Below, piece by piece: positions 8,488 to 18,034 of a DNA stretch of 64,000 nt (the stretch's first letter is position 1; the number at the start of each line of letters is the position of its first letter). The notes under the pieces were generated by a model. It did no database searches. It saw nothing but the letters and a program-made list of their open reading frames with translations, and had not been told where the DNA came from. Source of the stretch: Larkinella arboricola (GTDB lineage: Bacteria > Bacteroidota > Bacteroidia > Cytophagales > Spirosomataceae); assembly GCF_003259745.1 (NCBI RefSeq), contig NZ_QLMC01000003.1:186001-250000 (forward strand), given 5' to 3'. Both the position numbers and the translations under genes were made by a program.

Positions 8488-10017
8488 CTATTTATCCCAC
8501 CAGACGCGGGTATCGAGGTTATCAGGCCCCTGCCGGGAGGTGGCTTCACTCAGGTTAGCCGCATTTACCGATAGCTCCGAGTCCGGATACGAGATGCGGT
8601 TGATAAATTGGCCCTTGATCTCCTTGCCCGGATACGGATTGGGTGCCAGTTTCGGGTAATCACTCCGCCGGAAGTTGGCAAAGGCTTCCGGGCCGTTCAG
8701 GAACGATGCTACCCAATACTGCGTGTTGATCTGCTCCAGACCGTTTGCGGCCACGTACGGATGTTTCTGAAGGTAACTCGTAATGGCAGCCGCCGGAACC
8801 GCCGAATTAGCGTCGGCGTCGCCCAGTTGCTGCATGTGGGCCGTGATGCCTGCTGCATAGAAATCTGCCGCGCTGCCGGTAATCCAGCCCCGTTGAGCGG
8901 CTTCGGCCAGGAGAAGCTGCGTTTGAGCCGTCGTGACCAGGAACGTCGGTGCGTCGAGTCGGGCCAGCCGGGTGCGATCCACCTGCGAATAATCGTAGAA
9001 ACTCGCCAGTTTATCCGCTGTAGCCTGCGCTGGAATCGTCCCGTTATCGAAGCCGAGCGGCATCCCGATCTGCACCGACGGATCGCGGTTGGCCTTGGCC
9101 GCCGTTTGTTCGGCCCCACTCTTGGCCCCAACATACCGCACCGCAATGGAAGCCAGCCGGGGGTCTTCGTTGGCACGCAGATAATCCACAAACGTGCGGG
9201 TGAGGTAGAAATTGGCGGCTTCTGTTGAGTTGAGCGTTCCGCCAACGGGGTTCTGGTAGTTGGGGTTGTTGCGAATCAGGGCATTGTCGGCGTTAGCCGT
9301 CATGACCCCGCCCGCAAACGCCTTGGCAGCGGTCGACTGCGCCAGCGTCGGATTTACCTTGACCAGCCGCATCCCGGCCCTCAACAACAACGAGTTACCC
9401 AGCTTTTTCCACTTTTCAATGTTTCCACCGTACATGATCTCCCCGGCTTCCGTAGGCTTGCTGGCATCCAGAGCGGCCGTTGCTTCCGTCAACTCTTTCA
9501 GAATATCATTGTAAATACTCTCCTGCGTGTCGTACTTGGGCGTCACATTAGCCTGCAAAAAGCCCAGACCCGCCTGCGAATACGGAATATCGCCATAGCT
9601 ATCCGTCAGAACCATCGACGCATAGGCTTTCCAGATGCGGGCCATGTTGTACAGGTTGGACCGGTTGACATCGTCTTTGGTTTTAGCCATAACATCCACC
9701 AAATAGCGCACGACATCCCGGTAATACCGTTGCCAGATGCCCGTATTAGCGCCCGTGGGCCCTCGGTTATCGACGTTGTAATTACCACCGGCAATAATTC
9801 CGGAATTGGGCGAAAAAACCTGTTGGACAATGGCGGTTTCAAAAATCAGAGTCTGACCCGGAAAGGTGCTGTTGATCATCGCATTGTTAAACGTGAACAG
9901 CGGATTGATCGACGTGGCTGCGGTGGGGTTAATATTTAATTCATCGAATCCCTTCTCACACCCGCTGACACCAAGCAACAGGGCTACTAACGGTATATAA
10001 ATCAGTTTCTTTTTCAT
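8488..10017 (-). CDS. SusD/RagB-family nutrient-binding outer-membrane lipoprotein
   Basis: 509 aa. The signal peptide ends in LLGVSGC (lipobox Cys at residue 20) and is followed by EKGFDELNINPTAATSI, typical of the SusD-like_2 subgroup. Further family stretches are NLYNMARIWKAYASMVLTDSYGDIPYSQAG and the C-terminal ANFRRSDYPKLAPNPYPG. SusD proteins form the lid of the SusC channel and hand substrate to it on the cell surface. It starts two bases after the SusC stop, so the pair is one operon. No glycosidase, peptidase or ECF sigma/anti-sigma gene is adjacent, so the substrate cannot be guessed. Confidence 0.92.
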   Translation of the reverse strand: MKKKLIYIPLVALLLGVSGCEKGFDELNINPTAATSINPLFTFNNAMINSTFPGQTLIFETAIVQQVFSPNSGIIAGGNYNVDNRGPTGANTGIWQRYYRDVVRYLVDVMAKTKDDVNRSNLYNMARIWKAYASMVLTDSYGDIPYSQAGLGFLQANVTPKYDTQESIYNDILKELTEATAALDASKPTEAGEIMYGGNIEKWKKLGNSLLLRAGMRLVKVNPTLAQSTAAKAFAGGVMTANADNALIRNNPNYQNPVGGTLNSTEAANFYLTRTFVDYLRANEDPRLASIAVRYVGAKSGAEQTAAKANRDPSVQIGMPLGFDNGTIPAQATADKLASFYDYSQVDRTRLARLDAPTFLVTTAQTQLLLAEAAQRGWITGSAADFYAAGITAHMQQLGDADANSAVPAAAITSYLQKHPYVAANGLEQINTQYWVASFLNGPEAFANFRRSDYPKLAPNPYPGKEIKGQFINRISYPDSELSVNAANLSEATSRQGPDNLDTRVWWDK

Positions 10018-10019
10018 GA

Positions 10020-13000
10020 TTAGAAGCGAACGTTAAGGTTGAAGCCGATGCTGCGGGTGGTGGGCAGGCCCGTTGATTCAAGCCCGACCAGGTTGTCGGA
10101 GCTGAAACCAAATTGCTCGGGATCAATGTTGGGTACCCATTTTTTCAGGATGGCGACGTTGTTGGCCACGGCGCTCAGGCGAATGCCTTTGATAAACAGT
10201 TTGCTGGGGAGCATTTTCGTGAAATCGTAGCCAAGCGAAATCTGACGGAGTTTCCAGAAACCGGCGTCGTAGACCACCTGCTCACCCAGGCTTTTCGACC
10301 GGCCCACGGAGTAATAATCCTGCACGAAGGCCCGGACGGTATTGGCTTCTCCCCGTTCGTTGACGCCCACGCCCACCATCTTGTTGTCGGCTTCTCCCCG
10401 GCCCACCAGCGTCTCTTTGTGCAAACCGTGCCGGTACGCATTAAGGTTGGTGCCCGAAATCATTTTACCACCCAGTTTGAAATCAATCAGGAACGACAGG
10501 TTGATTCCCCGGTACGTAAACGAGTTGGTAATACCGCCAACGTATTTAGGCAAGGCCGAACCAAAGGAAATCGCCGTCGGGGTTCGAACCGCAAGCCCAT
10601 CCCCGCCGTGCACAATCCGCCCCTGCGCATCGCGTTGATAGCCAAATGTATAGAGCTGCGCCAACGGCATTCCGACCACGTGGCGCAACTCGCCGACATA
10701 AATACCGTTCCCGACAACAATCTGTTCGCCCGGTGTATCGGTCAGCAGCCGGAGCAGTTTGGTTTCGTTATAGGAACCGTTCAGCGTAATATCCCAGGAA
10801 AAACCCTTGGTGCGAACCGGCGATCCCGTCAGCAGGACTTCAACGCCCCGGTTCCGGCTTTTACCACTGTTGATCAGCGTGTTTGTATACCCGGAAGCGT
10901 CGGACGACTGAGCCGCCACAATCTGGTCGCTGGTGATCTTGTTGTAATAAGCCAGATCAACGCCCACCCGGTTATTGAACAGCTTCAGTTCCAGCCCCAC
11001 TTCGGCTTCGGCGGTCCGGCTGGGTTTCAGGGTTGCACTCGGAACGGTTCCGGAAGTGATGTTCCCAACGGGCTGCCCCAGACCCGACGGATTCGGGAAC
11101 AGGTTAGCCGCTACACTGTAAAACAGGTTGTTGGAATACGGGGCTACGTCGCCATCGCTTCCCACTTCGGCATAAGCCGCCCGGATTTTGCCGAAATTCA
11201 GCCAGCCCGGCAGGTTGTTGAAAGCCTGCGAGAACACGAAACTTCCCGTGAGCGACGGATACAGAATGCTGCGATTGCCCGGTGCCAGCGTCGAAAACCA
11301 GTCGTTACGCGCCGTTACGTTCAGGTAGAGGAAATCGTTGTATGAAAATTCGGCGGCCCCGTACAGCGAGTTCACTTTCCGTTCGCTCAAACCATACGTC
11401 GGATCTTTTACGCGGCCATTTTGCGGAATATAAAGGTCGCGTACAATGAAGTCCGTCACCAGCACACTGTTCACATCGCTCCGGCGGTATAACTGGTTGC
11501 CCCCGGCGGTAACATCGATCCCAAACTTGCCGAATGTCCGGTTCAGGCCGATCAGGAAGTCGGCGTTGAGTTCGCGGAACCGCCGGGCTTCCTGCACATA
11601 GGCCCCATTTACAAAACCGGCGGGGGCGGCTGCCAGCGAAGCCTGGCCCGTCGGGAAGTTATAGTCCTGATCCCGCGACCAGAAATCCTGACCAACCCGC
11701 CCCTGAAGATACAGCCAGTCAGTGAAATTGTACCGGGCGGTCAGGTTGCCAAAGAGCCGGTCGCGCCGGATATTTTCAAATTTCTGACTCAGGACAAAAT
11801 ACGGATTGGTCCGGTTCTGAAACCGTGTCCAGATGTATTCGTTGCCGGTGGTTGGGTTGATCTGGTTCGCTTCCAGCACATCGAACGGCATGGAATTCGC
11901 CATAGTGTAGATAACCGTCGGCGTACTGTTGTCCTGCTGCGCAATCTGGGGCGGGTTTTTGTTATACTCGTTGGAATAGTTGAGCGTTCCCGTTACCGTT
12001 AATTTCGGCGACAGATTGTAGCTAAAACCAAGGTTGATGGTTTTCCGATTGAACGTATTGTTTGGCGTAATGCCTTTGTTGTCGGTATTGGAGACGGATA
12101 GGTTGAAGCCGCCCCGATCGCTGCCGGACGAAACCGAAACCGAGTTGGTCCAGGTCGAACCGGTACGGTAAAACTTCCGGATGCGGCCTCGGATGGGTTC
12201 ATACGGCACGGTTATTCCGCCGAACAGCACCTGCGTCTGCCCGTTGAATTTCTCCCCAAAACTCCATACGCCCGAAGTCGGATTGGGAGCCGTTGGCCGA
12301 ACACCGTATTCACCCTGCCCGTACTCATACTGATAATCCGTAAAGTCCAGCGGCTGGTCGGTAGTAAAGTTGGTATTGTAGACAACGCCGATGCCCTGTC
12401 CGCTGCCTCTGGTTTTGGTGGTGATCATGATCACACCGTCTTTGGCCCGCGACCCGTAAAGAGCCGCAGCCGTTCCGCCTTTCAGCACAGTCATGCCCTC
12501 GATGTCGTCCGGGTTGATGGACGAAAGCCCGTCACCGCCGTCGGAATAGTTCCGATCGCGGCTACCGACCGAACCGTCGCTGCCCGTGTTCCCGTTGTTC
12601 TGCCCAAAGTTGGTGTTGTCAATGGGTACGCCGTTGACAACAATCAGCGGGTTGTTCTGACCGGAAAACGACGACTGGCCCCGAATCCGGATTTTACTCG
12701 TTCCGGCTGCGCCCGTTCCCAGGCTGGAGATATTTACCCCCGCCACTTTGCCCTGTAGGGCGTTCATGAAGTTCACCGTGCGGTTAGTGGTAATTTGCTC
12801 GGAGCTTACATTGGCGGTAGCGTACCCCAGGCGTTTGGCTTCTTTTTTAATACCGAGGGCCGTTACAACCACCTCATTCAGATTCTGGGAGCCCTCTTCG
12901 AGCGTAACGGTCAGAACGGTTTGATTGCCAATGGGGACTTCCCGCCCCAGGAAACCGATGGAACTGAATACCAGTACCGCATTGGCTGGTGCGCTGAGAC

Positions 13001-13196
13001 TAAATTTACCGTCAGCGTCGGAGGATGTTCCCAGGGTTGTATTCTTAATGACAACAGATACCCCGGCGATAGGCTGTTGATCTTTCCCGGAGAGGATGGT
13101 TCCGGTGACCCGCCGGTCTTGCGCCTGAGCACCTGCTACCCATAAGGCTCCGAGCCATAAGGTTAGCAGACTGCGTAGGAAGGTAGAATAACGCAT
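10020..13196 (-). CDS. SusC/RagA-family TonB-linked outer-membrane transporter
   Basis: 1058 aa from ATG 13196. An upstream in-frame ATG at 13259 is less likely because the shorter form gives a clean signal peptide ending in WVAGAQAQ. A carboxypeptidase-regulatory-like domain (about 25-110, VTGTILSGKDQQPIAGVSVV) is followed by LNEVVVTALGIKKEAKRLGY and the SusC plug motif LIVVNGVPIDNTNFG, then DIEGMTVLKGGTAAALYGSRA and a 22-strand barrel to a final aromatic residue. It imports a ligand using TonB energy together with the SusD-like partner downstream. Confidence 0.95.
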   Translation of the reverse strand: MRYSTFLRSLLTLWLGALWVAGAQAQDRRVTGTILSGKDQQPIAGVSVVIKNTTLGTSSDADGKFSLSAPANAVLVFSSIGFLGREVPIGNQTVLTVTLEEGSQNLNEVVVTALGIKKEAKRLGYATANVSSEQITTNRTVNFMNALQGKVAGVNISSLGTGAAGTSKIRIRGQSSFSGQNNPLIVVNGVPIDNTNFGQNNGNTGSDGSVGSRDRNYSDGGDGLSSINPDDIEGMTVLKGGTAAALYGSRAKDGVIMITTKTRGSGQGIGVVYNTNFTTDQPLDFTDYQYEYGQGEYGVRPTAPNPTSGVWSFGEKFNGQTQVLFGGITVPYEPIRGRIRKFYRTGSTWTNSVSVSSGSDRGGFNLSVSNTDNKGITPNNTFNRKTINLGFSYNLSPKLTVTGTLNYSNEYNKNPPQIAQQDNSTPTVIYTMANSMPFDVLEANQINPTTGNEYIWTRFQNRTNPYFVLSQKFENIRRDRLFGNLTARYNFTDWLYLQGRVGQDFWSRDQDYNFPTGQASLAAAPAGFVNGAYVQEARRFRELNADFLIGLNRTFGKFGIDVTAGGNQLYRRSDVNSVLVTDFIVRDLYIPQNGRVKDPTYGLSERKVNSLYGAAEFSYNDFLYLNVTARNDWFSTLAPGNRSILYPSLTGSFVFSQAFNNLPGWLNFGKIRAAYAEVGSDGDVAPYSNNLFYSVAANLFPNPSGLGQPVGNITSGTVPSATLKPSRTAEAEVGLELKLFNNRVGVDLAYYNKITSDQIVAAQSSDASGYTNTLINSGKSRNRGVEVLLTGSPVRTKGFSWDITLNGSYNETKLLRLLTDTPGEQIVVGNGIYVGELRHVVGMPLAQLYTFGYQRDAQGRIVHGGDGLAVRTPTAISFGSALPKYVGGITNSFTYRGINLSFLIDFKLGGKMISGTNLNAYRHGLHKETLVGRGEADNKMVGVGVNERGEANTVRAFVQDYYSVGRSKSLGEQVVYDAGFWKLRQISLGYDFTKMLPSKLFIKGIRLSAVANNVAILKKWVPNIDPEQFGFSSDNLVGLESTGLPTTRSIGFNLNVRF

Positions 13197-13582
13197 AGAG
13201 AGATGGAGTTTTAAAAATAAAGATGGTAAGGAGGCACGTATAGCGTAACAGATACCCATTAGCTATTACTGTAATTTGTAGCAATTTTTAGGATATTACA
13301 AGGCTTTTTTTAGATATTTTCTGCCACCTGATTTCAGTTTAACGAGTAAATAATTTTAAAAGATTAAATTATCATACAAGAAATGTCTGTTTATTTGTCT
13401 TACTTAATTACTTAGTTTTAGAACAAAAACCCTTTAGGACTGTATTTCTTTCATACGGACTAAAAAAATAGAGGTATGCTTGCTTATTGCCATCTGTTTC
13501 TATTATTTTCCATTAAAATTCAGATTCGTACGTGTCATTTTCCGGACAATCGACCGGGTTATTTTTAAAGAAATCTTGATTT
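13197..13582. other. AT-rich divergent control region susC / response regulator
   Basis: 386 bases, clearly more AT-rich than the flanking genes, with no open gene. It must hold the promoters of susC (left) and of the sigma-54-type regulator (right). I could not identify a full -33/-7 pair or a -24/-12 element with confidence. Confidence 0.45.
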
Positions 13583-14734
13583 ATGGCTAGGTTAGTCATT
13601 ATTGACGACGAAAAAAGCATCCGGGATGCGCTCCGCGATATTCTTGAGTATGAGGGCTACGAAGTGGACGAAGCCAAAGATGGTGAGGAAGGGTTGGAGC
13701 TTATTAAACAGAACAACTATGACGTAGCACTATGTGACATTAAAATGCCCAAGATGGATGGTCTTGAACTGCTTCTGAAAGCAGCCGAAATCGGGAAAGG
13801 GACTCAATTCATCATGATTTCTGCCTACGGAAACGTAGAAAACGCTGTAGAAGCCACCAAACGAGGAGCCTTTGACTTCATCATTAAACCCCCGGATCTG
13901 AATCGCCTGCTGGTAACTGTACGGAATGCCATTGAGAAATCGAAGCTGGTTGTGGAAACCAAAACACTTAAGCGGAAGATTTATAAACTCAATGAAATCG
14001 TGGGCGAATCCGAACCCATACGCCGGGTTAAAGAAACCATTGAACGCGTAGCCCCCACCGAAGCCCGCGTACTGATTACGGGTGCCAACGGAGCCGGGAA
14101 AGAAATGGTGGCCAAGCAAATCCACGAAAAAGGCAACCGGACCTCCATGCCGCTGGTTGAAGTAAACTGCGCAGCGATCCCGAGCGAACTTATTGAAAGT
14201 GAGTTATTTGGTCACGAAAAAGGAGCATTTACAGGCGCCACCAGCCGACGCGCCGGAAAGTTTGAACAGGCCGACGGCGGCACGCTTTTTCTGGACGAAA
14301 TCGGTGATATGAGCCTGACGGCGCAGGCCAAAGTACTGCGGGCGCTACAGGAAAGCAAAATTACCCGCGTGGGTGGTGACAAGGAGATTAAAATCAACGT
14401 CCGGGTTATTGCCGCAACCAATAAAGATCTTCGCCGGGAAATCCAGGAAGGAAACTTCCGTGAAGATTTATTTCACCGGTTGAGCGTTATCCGCATCCAC
14501 GTTCCTCCGCTGGCCGAACGACCCGAAGACATACCGTTGCTGGCTGAAAAATTTCTGCACGATATCGCCAACGAATACGGCGCACCGCCCAAAGAAATCA
14601 CGAAGGATGCCATGGACTACCTGCAATCGCTGCCCTGGACCGGTAATGTCCGCGAACTCCGGAATGTAGTGGAACGACTGGTGATTCTGTGTGGTGATAA
14701 AATTACGCGCTATGATGTAGAAATGTACGCTTAA
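13583..14734 (+). CDS. NtrC-family response regulator lacking the DNA-binding domain
   Basis: 383 aa. The receiver domain (1-120) has the acidic pair D8-D9, phospho-acceptor D52 in CDIKMP, and K102 in IIKPPDL. The sigma-54 AAA+ domain (about 138-375) has Walker A GANGAGKE (167-174), the sigma-54 contact loop GAFTGA (214-219), Walker B GGTLFLDEIGD, and ends with PWTGNVRELRNVVERLVIL. The chain stops eleven residues later (TRYDVEMYA), so the usual C-terminal Fis-type HTH is absent. Such proteins can still contact sigma-54 holoenzyme from solution. The Walker A variant resembles NtrX-type proteins. Its stop overlaps the stop of the convergent LuxE-like gene by 3 bases. The partner kinase could be the histidine kinase at 16462-17712, but that is only proximity. 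Confidence 0.9.
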   Translation: MARLVIIDDEKSIRDALRDILEYEGYEVDEAKDGEEGLELIKQNNYDVALCDIKMPKMDGLELLLKAAEIGKGTQFIMISAYGNVENAVEATKRGAFDFIIKPPDLNRLLVTVRNAIEKSKLVVETKTLKRKIYKLNEIVGESEPIRRVKETIERVAPTEARVLITGANGAGKEMVAKQIHEKGNRTSMPLVEVNCAAIPSELIESELFGHEKGAFTGATSRRAGKFEQADGGTLFLDEIGDMSLTAQAKVLRALQESKITRVGGDKEIKINVRVIAATNKDLRREIQEGNFREDLFHRLSVIRIHVPPLAERPEDIPLLAEKFLHDIANEYGAPPKEITKDAMDYLQSLPWTGNVRELRNVVERLVILCGDKITRYDVEMYA

Positions 14735-15834
14735 AGTACCATCAGATTACAACCTCGAATATCCGAATTATCGAAACGCCCGATGACACGAAACGCATCG
14801 GGTATTTCTTTCTCATACTGGCCCAGGTCCTGCGTTTCAATAAAACTACAGGAGTCGAGGTTGGCCAGATCGATGACGTTAATGCCCCCCGTTAGCCGGA
14901 CGGTTTGTTTGCCTGACGACTGCTCATCGGGTGCCGGATAAATCGAAAATGGATCATTCACGTCCCGAAGCAGAATGCGTAGCGTTGACGACATCCGGAA
15001 AACGCCCCCACCGACGGAGTAAGCCTGCGAGAGCAGTTCCGTCATCCCGTATTCCGAGTGAATGCCCGAAACACCCAGCCGCCGGATGAGCACCTCGTGG
15101 ACTTCTTCGCGGAGCAGTTCCTGCCGACGGCCTTTCATACCGCCCGTTTCCATCACAATCAATTGGGGAAGTTTTTGCAGAAACAAGAAATCCGTGTCGG
15201 ACTCGGCCCAGTCGAGTAGCGCAAACGTAACGCCAATGAGCAGAACTTTACGCTCCGGTTCCCGTTGTTCGGCCAGTTGCTGAAGCGTTGCGGTTAAGTC
15301 GGCGGTATTATGCAGAAAAAAACCCGAAACCGGGGAGCCGGTTTTTTCAATAAACCGCTGAACCATATACACCAGCGACGAGTTATTTCGTTCAAGGTAT
15401 GACGGTAGTAAAGCCAGAATATGGAAGCGGTCGAGCGGGCCGTATACGTGCTCGAATAACTGCTGACTAACAGTATCATACAAAGCCGGATCGGCCACGT
15501 AATGACGGCTGGTGACGGTTCCGGTCGTACCGCTACTGGCAAATGTCAGCCAATTATCGACCGACGGTAGCAGGCCGGTTTCCAACGGGGTCTCCGACCG
15601 GGTCAGAATGGGGTGATGTTTGAAAAAAGCGATCGGCAGAAACGGAATCTGCTCAATCCGTTGTATCTTTTCAGGTTGAACCTTAAGGTATTCCAGGTAG
15701 CGGCTATAAATCGGGTTGAACCGGGCCTGATACCGGAAAACGGCCAGCGCAGTGGCGTTAAATGCCGACCGGTCAGCCGGTTGTAAACGGACAATCTGGT
15801 TGCGGAGGTCCTGACGAATGCTTGATGGTGACAA
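14731..15834 (-). CDS. LuxE/PaaK-type acyl-protein synthetase
   Basis: 367 aa. The adenylate-forming fold is marked by the P-loop FASSGTTGTVTSRHYV (about residues 97-112), SEYGMTELLSQAY (about 255-267) and a C-terminal RVIGRFDNSDIRGCN. LuxE activates a fatty acid as acyl-AMP and transfers it to a protein thiol; family members outside Vibrio are often linked to surface-sugar or lipid modification. No luxC or luxD homologue is nearby, so this is not a luminescence locus. The substrate is unknown. The gene converges on, and overlaps by 4 bases, the response-regulator gene. Confidence 0.8.
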   Translation of the reverse strand: MSPSSIRQDLRNQIVRLQPADRSAFNATALAVFRYQARFNPIYSRYLEYLKVQPEKIQRIEQIPFLPIAFFKHHPILTRSETPLETGLLPSVDNWLTFASSGTTGTVTSRHYVADPALYDTVSQQLFEHVYGPLDRFHILALLPSYLERNNSSLVYMVQRFIEKTGSPVSGFFLHNTADLTATLQQLAEQREPERKVLLIGVTFALLDWAESDTDFLFLQKLPQLIVMETGGMKGRRQELLREEVHEVLIRRLGVSGIHSEYGMTELLSQAYSVGGGVFRMSSTLRILLRDVNDPFSIYPAPDEQSSGKQTVRLTGGINVIDLANLDSCSFIETQDLGQYEKEIPDAFRVIGRFDNSDIRGCNLMVL

Positions 15835-15911
15835 CGTAATGAAAGAAATTAGCTTGCAACGCGTGTGTAAGCCGAGTAAACACTAACTGGTAACAATAGT
15901 CTATTAACACA

Positions 15912-16436
15912 ATGTCTACGCGAATTATTCGGCACGGCCTGTTTTTTTTCGGGATTGCGGCCCTGCTCGTGGGGTGTCTCGAACCGCCTGATTTCAGTAA
16001 TGTGCCCTCCATCAGTTCTCCATCGGTTACGTCTTACCCGGCTTTTGACGATTTTTCGCAGATTCCCAAAGACTCGGTCGTCATTACAGTAAAGTTTCAG
16101 GATGGCGATGGCGACCTGGGCGAAGACCCGGAGGCCCGGAATGACACCATAAAATACGCCGAATGGGGCAACTACGAACTGAAAGTCTATCAGTTTGTCA
16201 ATGGACGATTTGAGTATGTCGATTTGCCGGTTTTAAATAAGCTGTTTTTCCCGCGTCTAAAACCTGACGATAAGGGCAGTCCGCTGGAAGGTACGCTGGA
16301 TTTTTCCCAAAGCTTTCTGCGTTCGCGGAATGCCAAAATGACGCCGGTTAAGTTTGCCATCCGCATTCGCGACCGCGGTATGAATGTCAGCAACGTTGTA
16401 GAAACCGATACAATCTCGATTCCATTGAGTTTTTAA
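15912..16436 (+). CDS. Small lipoprotein with acidic Asp-rich loop, function unknown
   Basis: 174 aa. The signal peptide ends LLVGC, so the protein is a lipoprotein (Cys at residue 22). The mature part has an acidic stretch, FQDGDGDLGEDPEARNDT, that resembles calcium-binding Asp loops, and otherwise looks like a small beta-rich domain. Similar Asp-rich lipoproteins are common and uncharacterised in Cytophagales. It is divergent from the LuxE-like gene and converges on the histidine kinase. Confidence 0.75.
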   Translation: MSTRIIRHGLFFFGIAALLVGCLEPPDFSNVPSISSPSVTSYPAFDDFSQIPKDSVVITVKFQDGDGDLGEDPEARNDTIKYAEWGNYELKVYQFVNGRFEYVDLPVLNKLFFPRLKPDDKGSPLEGTLDFSQSFLRSRNAKMTPVKFAIRIRDRGMNVSNVVETDTISIPLSF

Positions 16437-16461
16437 TATCCGATGCGCAGTGCTTCCGGGA

Positions 16462-17712
16462 TCAGGAGGCACTGCGTACGGTTTTCTCGCCTTTCACCAC
16501 CGGCCCTTCGCTCATCACGTTTTCTTTCAGCAGAATCCGGAAGGTGGTTCCCTTGCCAACCTCGGAGCTTTTCACAAACAGCCGGCCTTCGTGGTACTCT
16601 TCAATAATTCGCTTGGCCAGTGTAAGCCCCAATCCCCAACCCCGTTTCTTGGTGCTGTAGCCCGGCGTAAACACCTTTTGCAGGTTTGCCTTGTTGATGC
16701 CTTTACCGGTGTCGGTGATATCGATAGCTATTTCATTGCGGGGCAACGGCATGAGCCGAATGGTCAGCTTTCCGATTCCGCCCATAGCATCGACGGCATT
16801 TTTGCAAATGTTTTCCACCACCCACTCAAACAGCAGTTTGTTGATTTTAACCTCTTTGCCGTCAACCAGAAAATTCTCGACGTGTATTTTTACTTTCGTT
16901 GAAATCCGCTTTTCAAGGTAGGCTATAAACTGACTGACCGTTTCGTAAATGTTTTCACTTTTCAACGTCGGCACGGAGCCAATGCTTGAAAACCGGGTAG
17001 CAATCGTCTCCAGCCGCTTGACATCCTTTTCGATTTCATCCGCAACAGAGTGATCAACGGACGGATCGCTCCGCAGATACTCCACCCAGGCCATCAGCGA
17101 CGACAGGGGTGTACCCAGCTGGTGCGCCGTTTCTTTCGCCAAACCCACCCAGACACGGTTTTGCTCCGCCCGGCGGGCCGAACTAAACGCCAGATAAGCC
17201 AGAAAACCGAGTGTTACCATCACGGCCAGCAGGACATACGGAAAAAACCGGAGTTGGGTAAGTAACAGCGAGTTATGATAATAAATATAGCCGTTTATTT
17301 TGCCGTCCACTTCAACCACAATGGGTTGATGTTCTTCTTTCATATCGGCCAACTCCTCCTCCAGGATGCCGAGTATTTCTTCGTCGGATGTACCCGGCGG
17401 GAAGGTGTAGTTGTGAATCGGAATTTTAGGAATCTTGTGGTTCTCATCCACATAAATCGTCGGAACCTGGTTTTTCTGATTGACGAACATGATTTCGTTC
17501 GTAATAAACGTCAGGTCTTCATCGGCGTTCTCATCGTAGACATTGACCAAGGCTCTGGCATATAATTTTACGTCATTTTCCTCCCGCTCTTCCAGCTTTG
17601 CAATCAGGCTGTTGGTGTAAAGCAGCGAAGCCGTACCAACCAGTAGTAAATTTAGGGCAAGAACAATCTTAAGGGTGTTTCGCTGACCGTATATTTCCAG
17701 TGACTTTAACAT
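16462..17712 (-). CDS. Membrane sensor histidine kinase
   Basis: 416 aa. TM1 (about 17-36) and TM2 (about 156-176) flank an extracytoplasmic sensor of about 120 residues. The H-box is AKETAHQLGTPLSSL with phospho-acceptor H197; the N-box is ENICKNAVDAMGG; the G boxes are DTGKGI and GWGLGLTLAKRIIEEYHEG. There is no obvious HAMP domain; the helix after TM2 leads straight to the dimerisation domain. No response regulator is directly adjacent; the HTH-less regulator at 13583 is the nearest candidate. It is divergent from hemA. Confidence 0.92.
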   Translation of the reverse strand: MLKSLEIYGQRNTLKIVLALNLLLVGTASLLYTNSLIAKLEEREENDVKLYARALVNVYDENADEDLTFITNEIMFVNQKNQVPTIYVDENHKIPKIPIHNYTFPPGTSDEEILGILEEELADMKEEHQPIVVEVDGKINGYIYYHNSLLLTQLRFFPYVLLAVMVTLGFLAYLAFSSARRAEQNRVWVGLAKETAHQLGTPLSSLMAWVEYLRSDPSVDHSVADEIEKDVKRLETIATRFSSIGSVPTLKSENIYETVSQFIAYLEKRISTKVKIHVENFLVDGKEVKINKLLFEWVVENICKNAVDAMGGIGKLTIRLMPLPRNEIAIDITDTGKGINKANLQKVFTPGYSTKKRGWGLGLTLAKRIIEEYHEGRLFVKSSEVGKGTTFRILLKENVMSEGPVVKGEKTVRSAS

Positions 17713-18034
17713 AAATCTCGTTTTGAAGCAACCCGACTACGGCTTTCTGCGTATCTGCTGAAAATGATCAGGTTGCCGACTGACCAACGTCATCCTATTC
17801 GGACTTCTCGAGTAGTAACTTAGCATGAATTTACGTCATAACGCAGAATTTTGGCAATTCAATGTCTTTATTTCCCATCTCACCGGAATAAACTTGTAAA
17901 TAGGATATAAAGGGGAGAACTTTACAGTAGTTTATAGAGGTTCTAAATAAGTGTCGAGTAAACTGAAACTGCTCCAATAGTGTTTTCAGTGAAAGAATTG
18001 TATTGTAATTTTGGGCATTATTTGAATAGTAGCA
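17713..18034. other. Divergent intergenic region histidine kinase / hemA
   Basis: 322 bases without a credible gene. It holds the hemA promoter candidate (17984-18013). The rest is featureless to my reading. Confidence 0.5.
17984..18013 (+). promoter_or_regulatory. Candidate hemA promoter
   Basis: TTTC (17984-17987), an 18-base spacer, then TAATTTTG (18006-18013), an exact TAnnTTTG -7 box. It would give a leader of about 15 bases before the hemA ATG at 18035. Confidence 0.45.

Noticed and set aside
10113-11345. Long plus-strand open frame (410 codons) opposite susC
   Set aside because: Antisense shadow of a clear SusC gene; no motifs.
14731-15834. Luminescence (lux) locus on the basis of a LuxE-like gene
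   Set aside because: No luxA, luxB, luxC or luxD homologue is nearby; the family is wider than luminescence.
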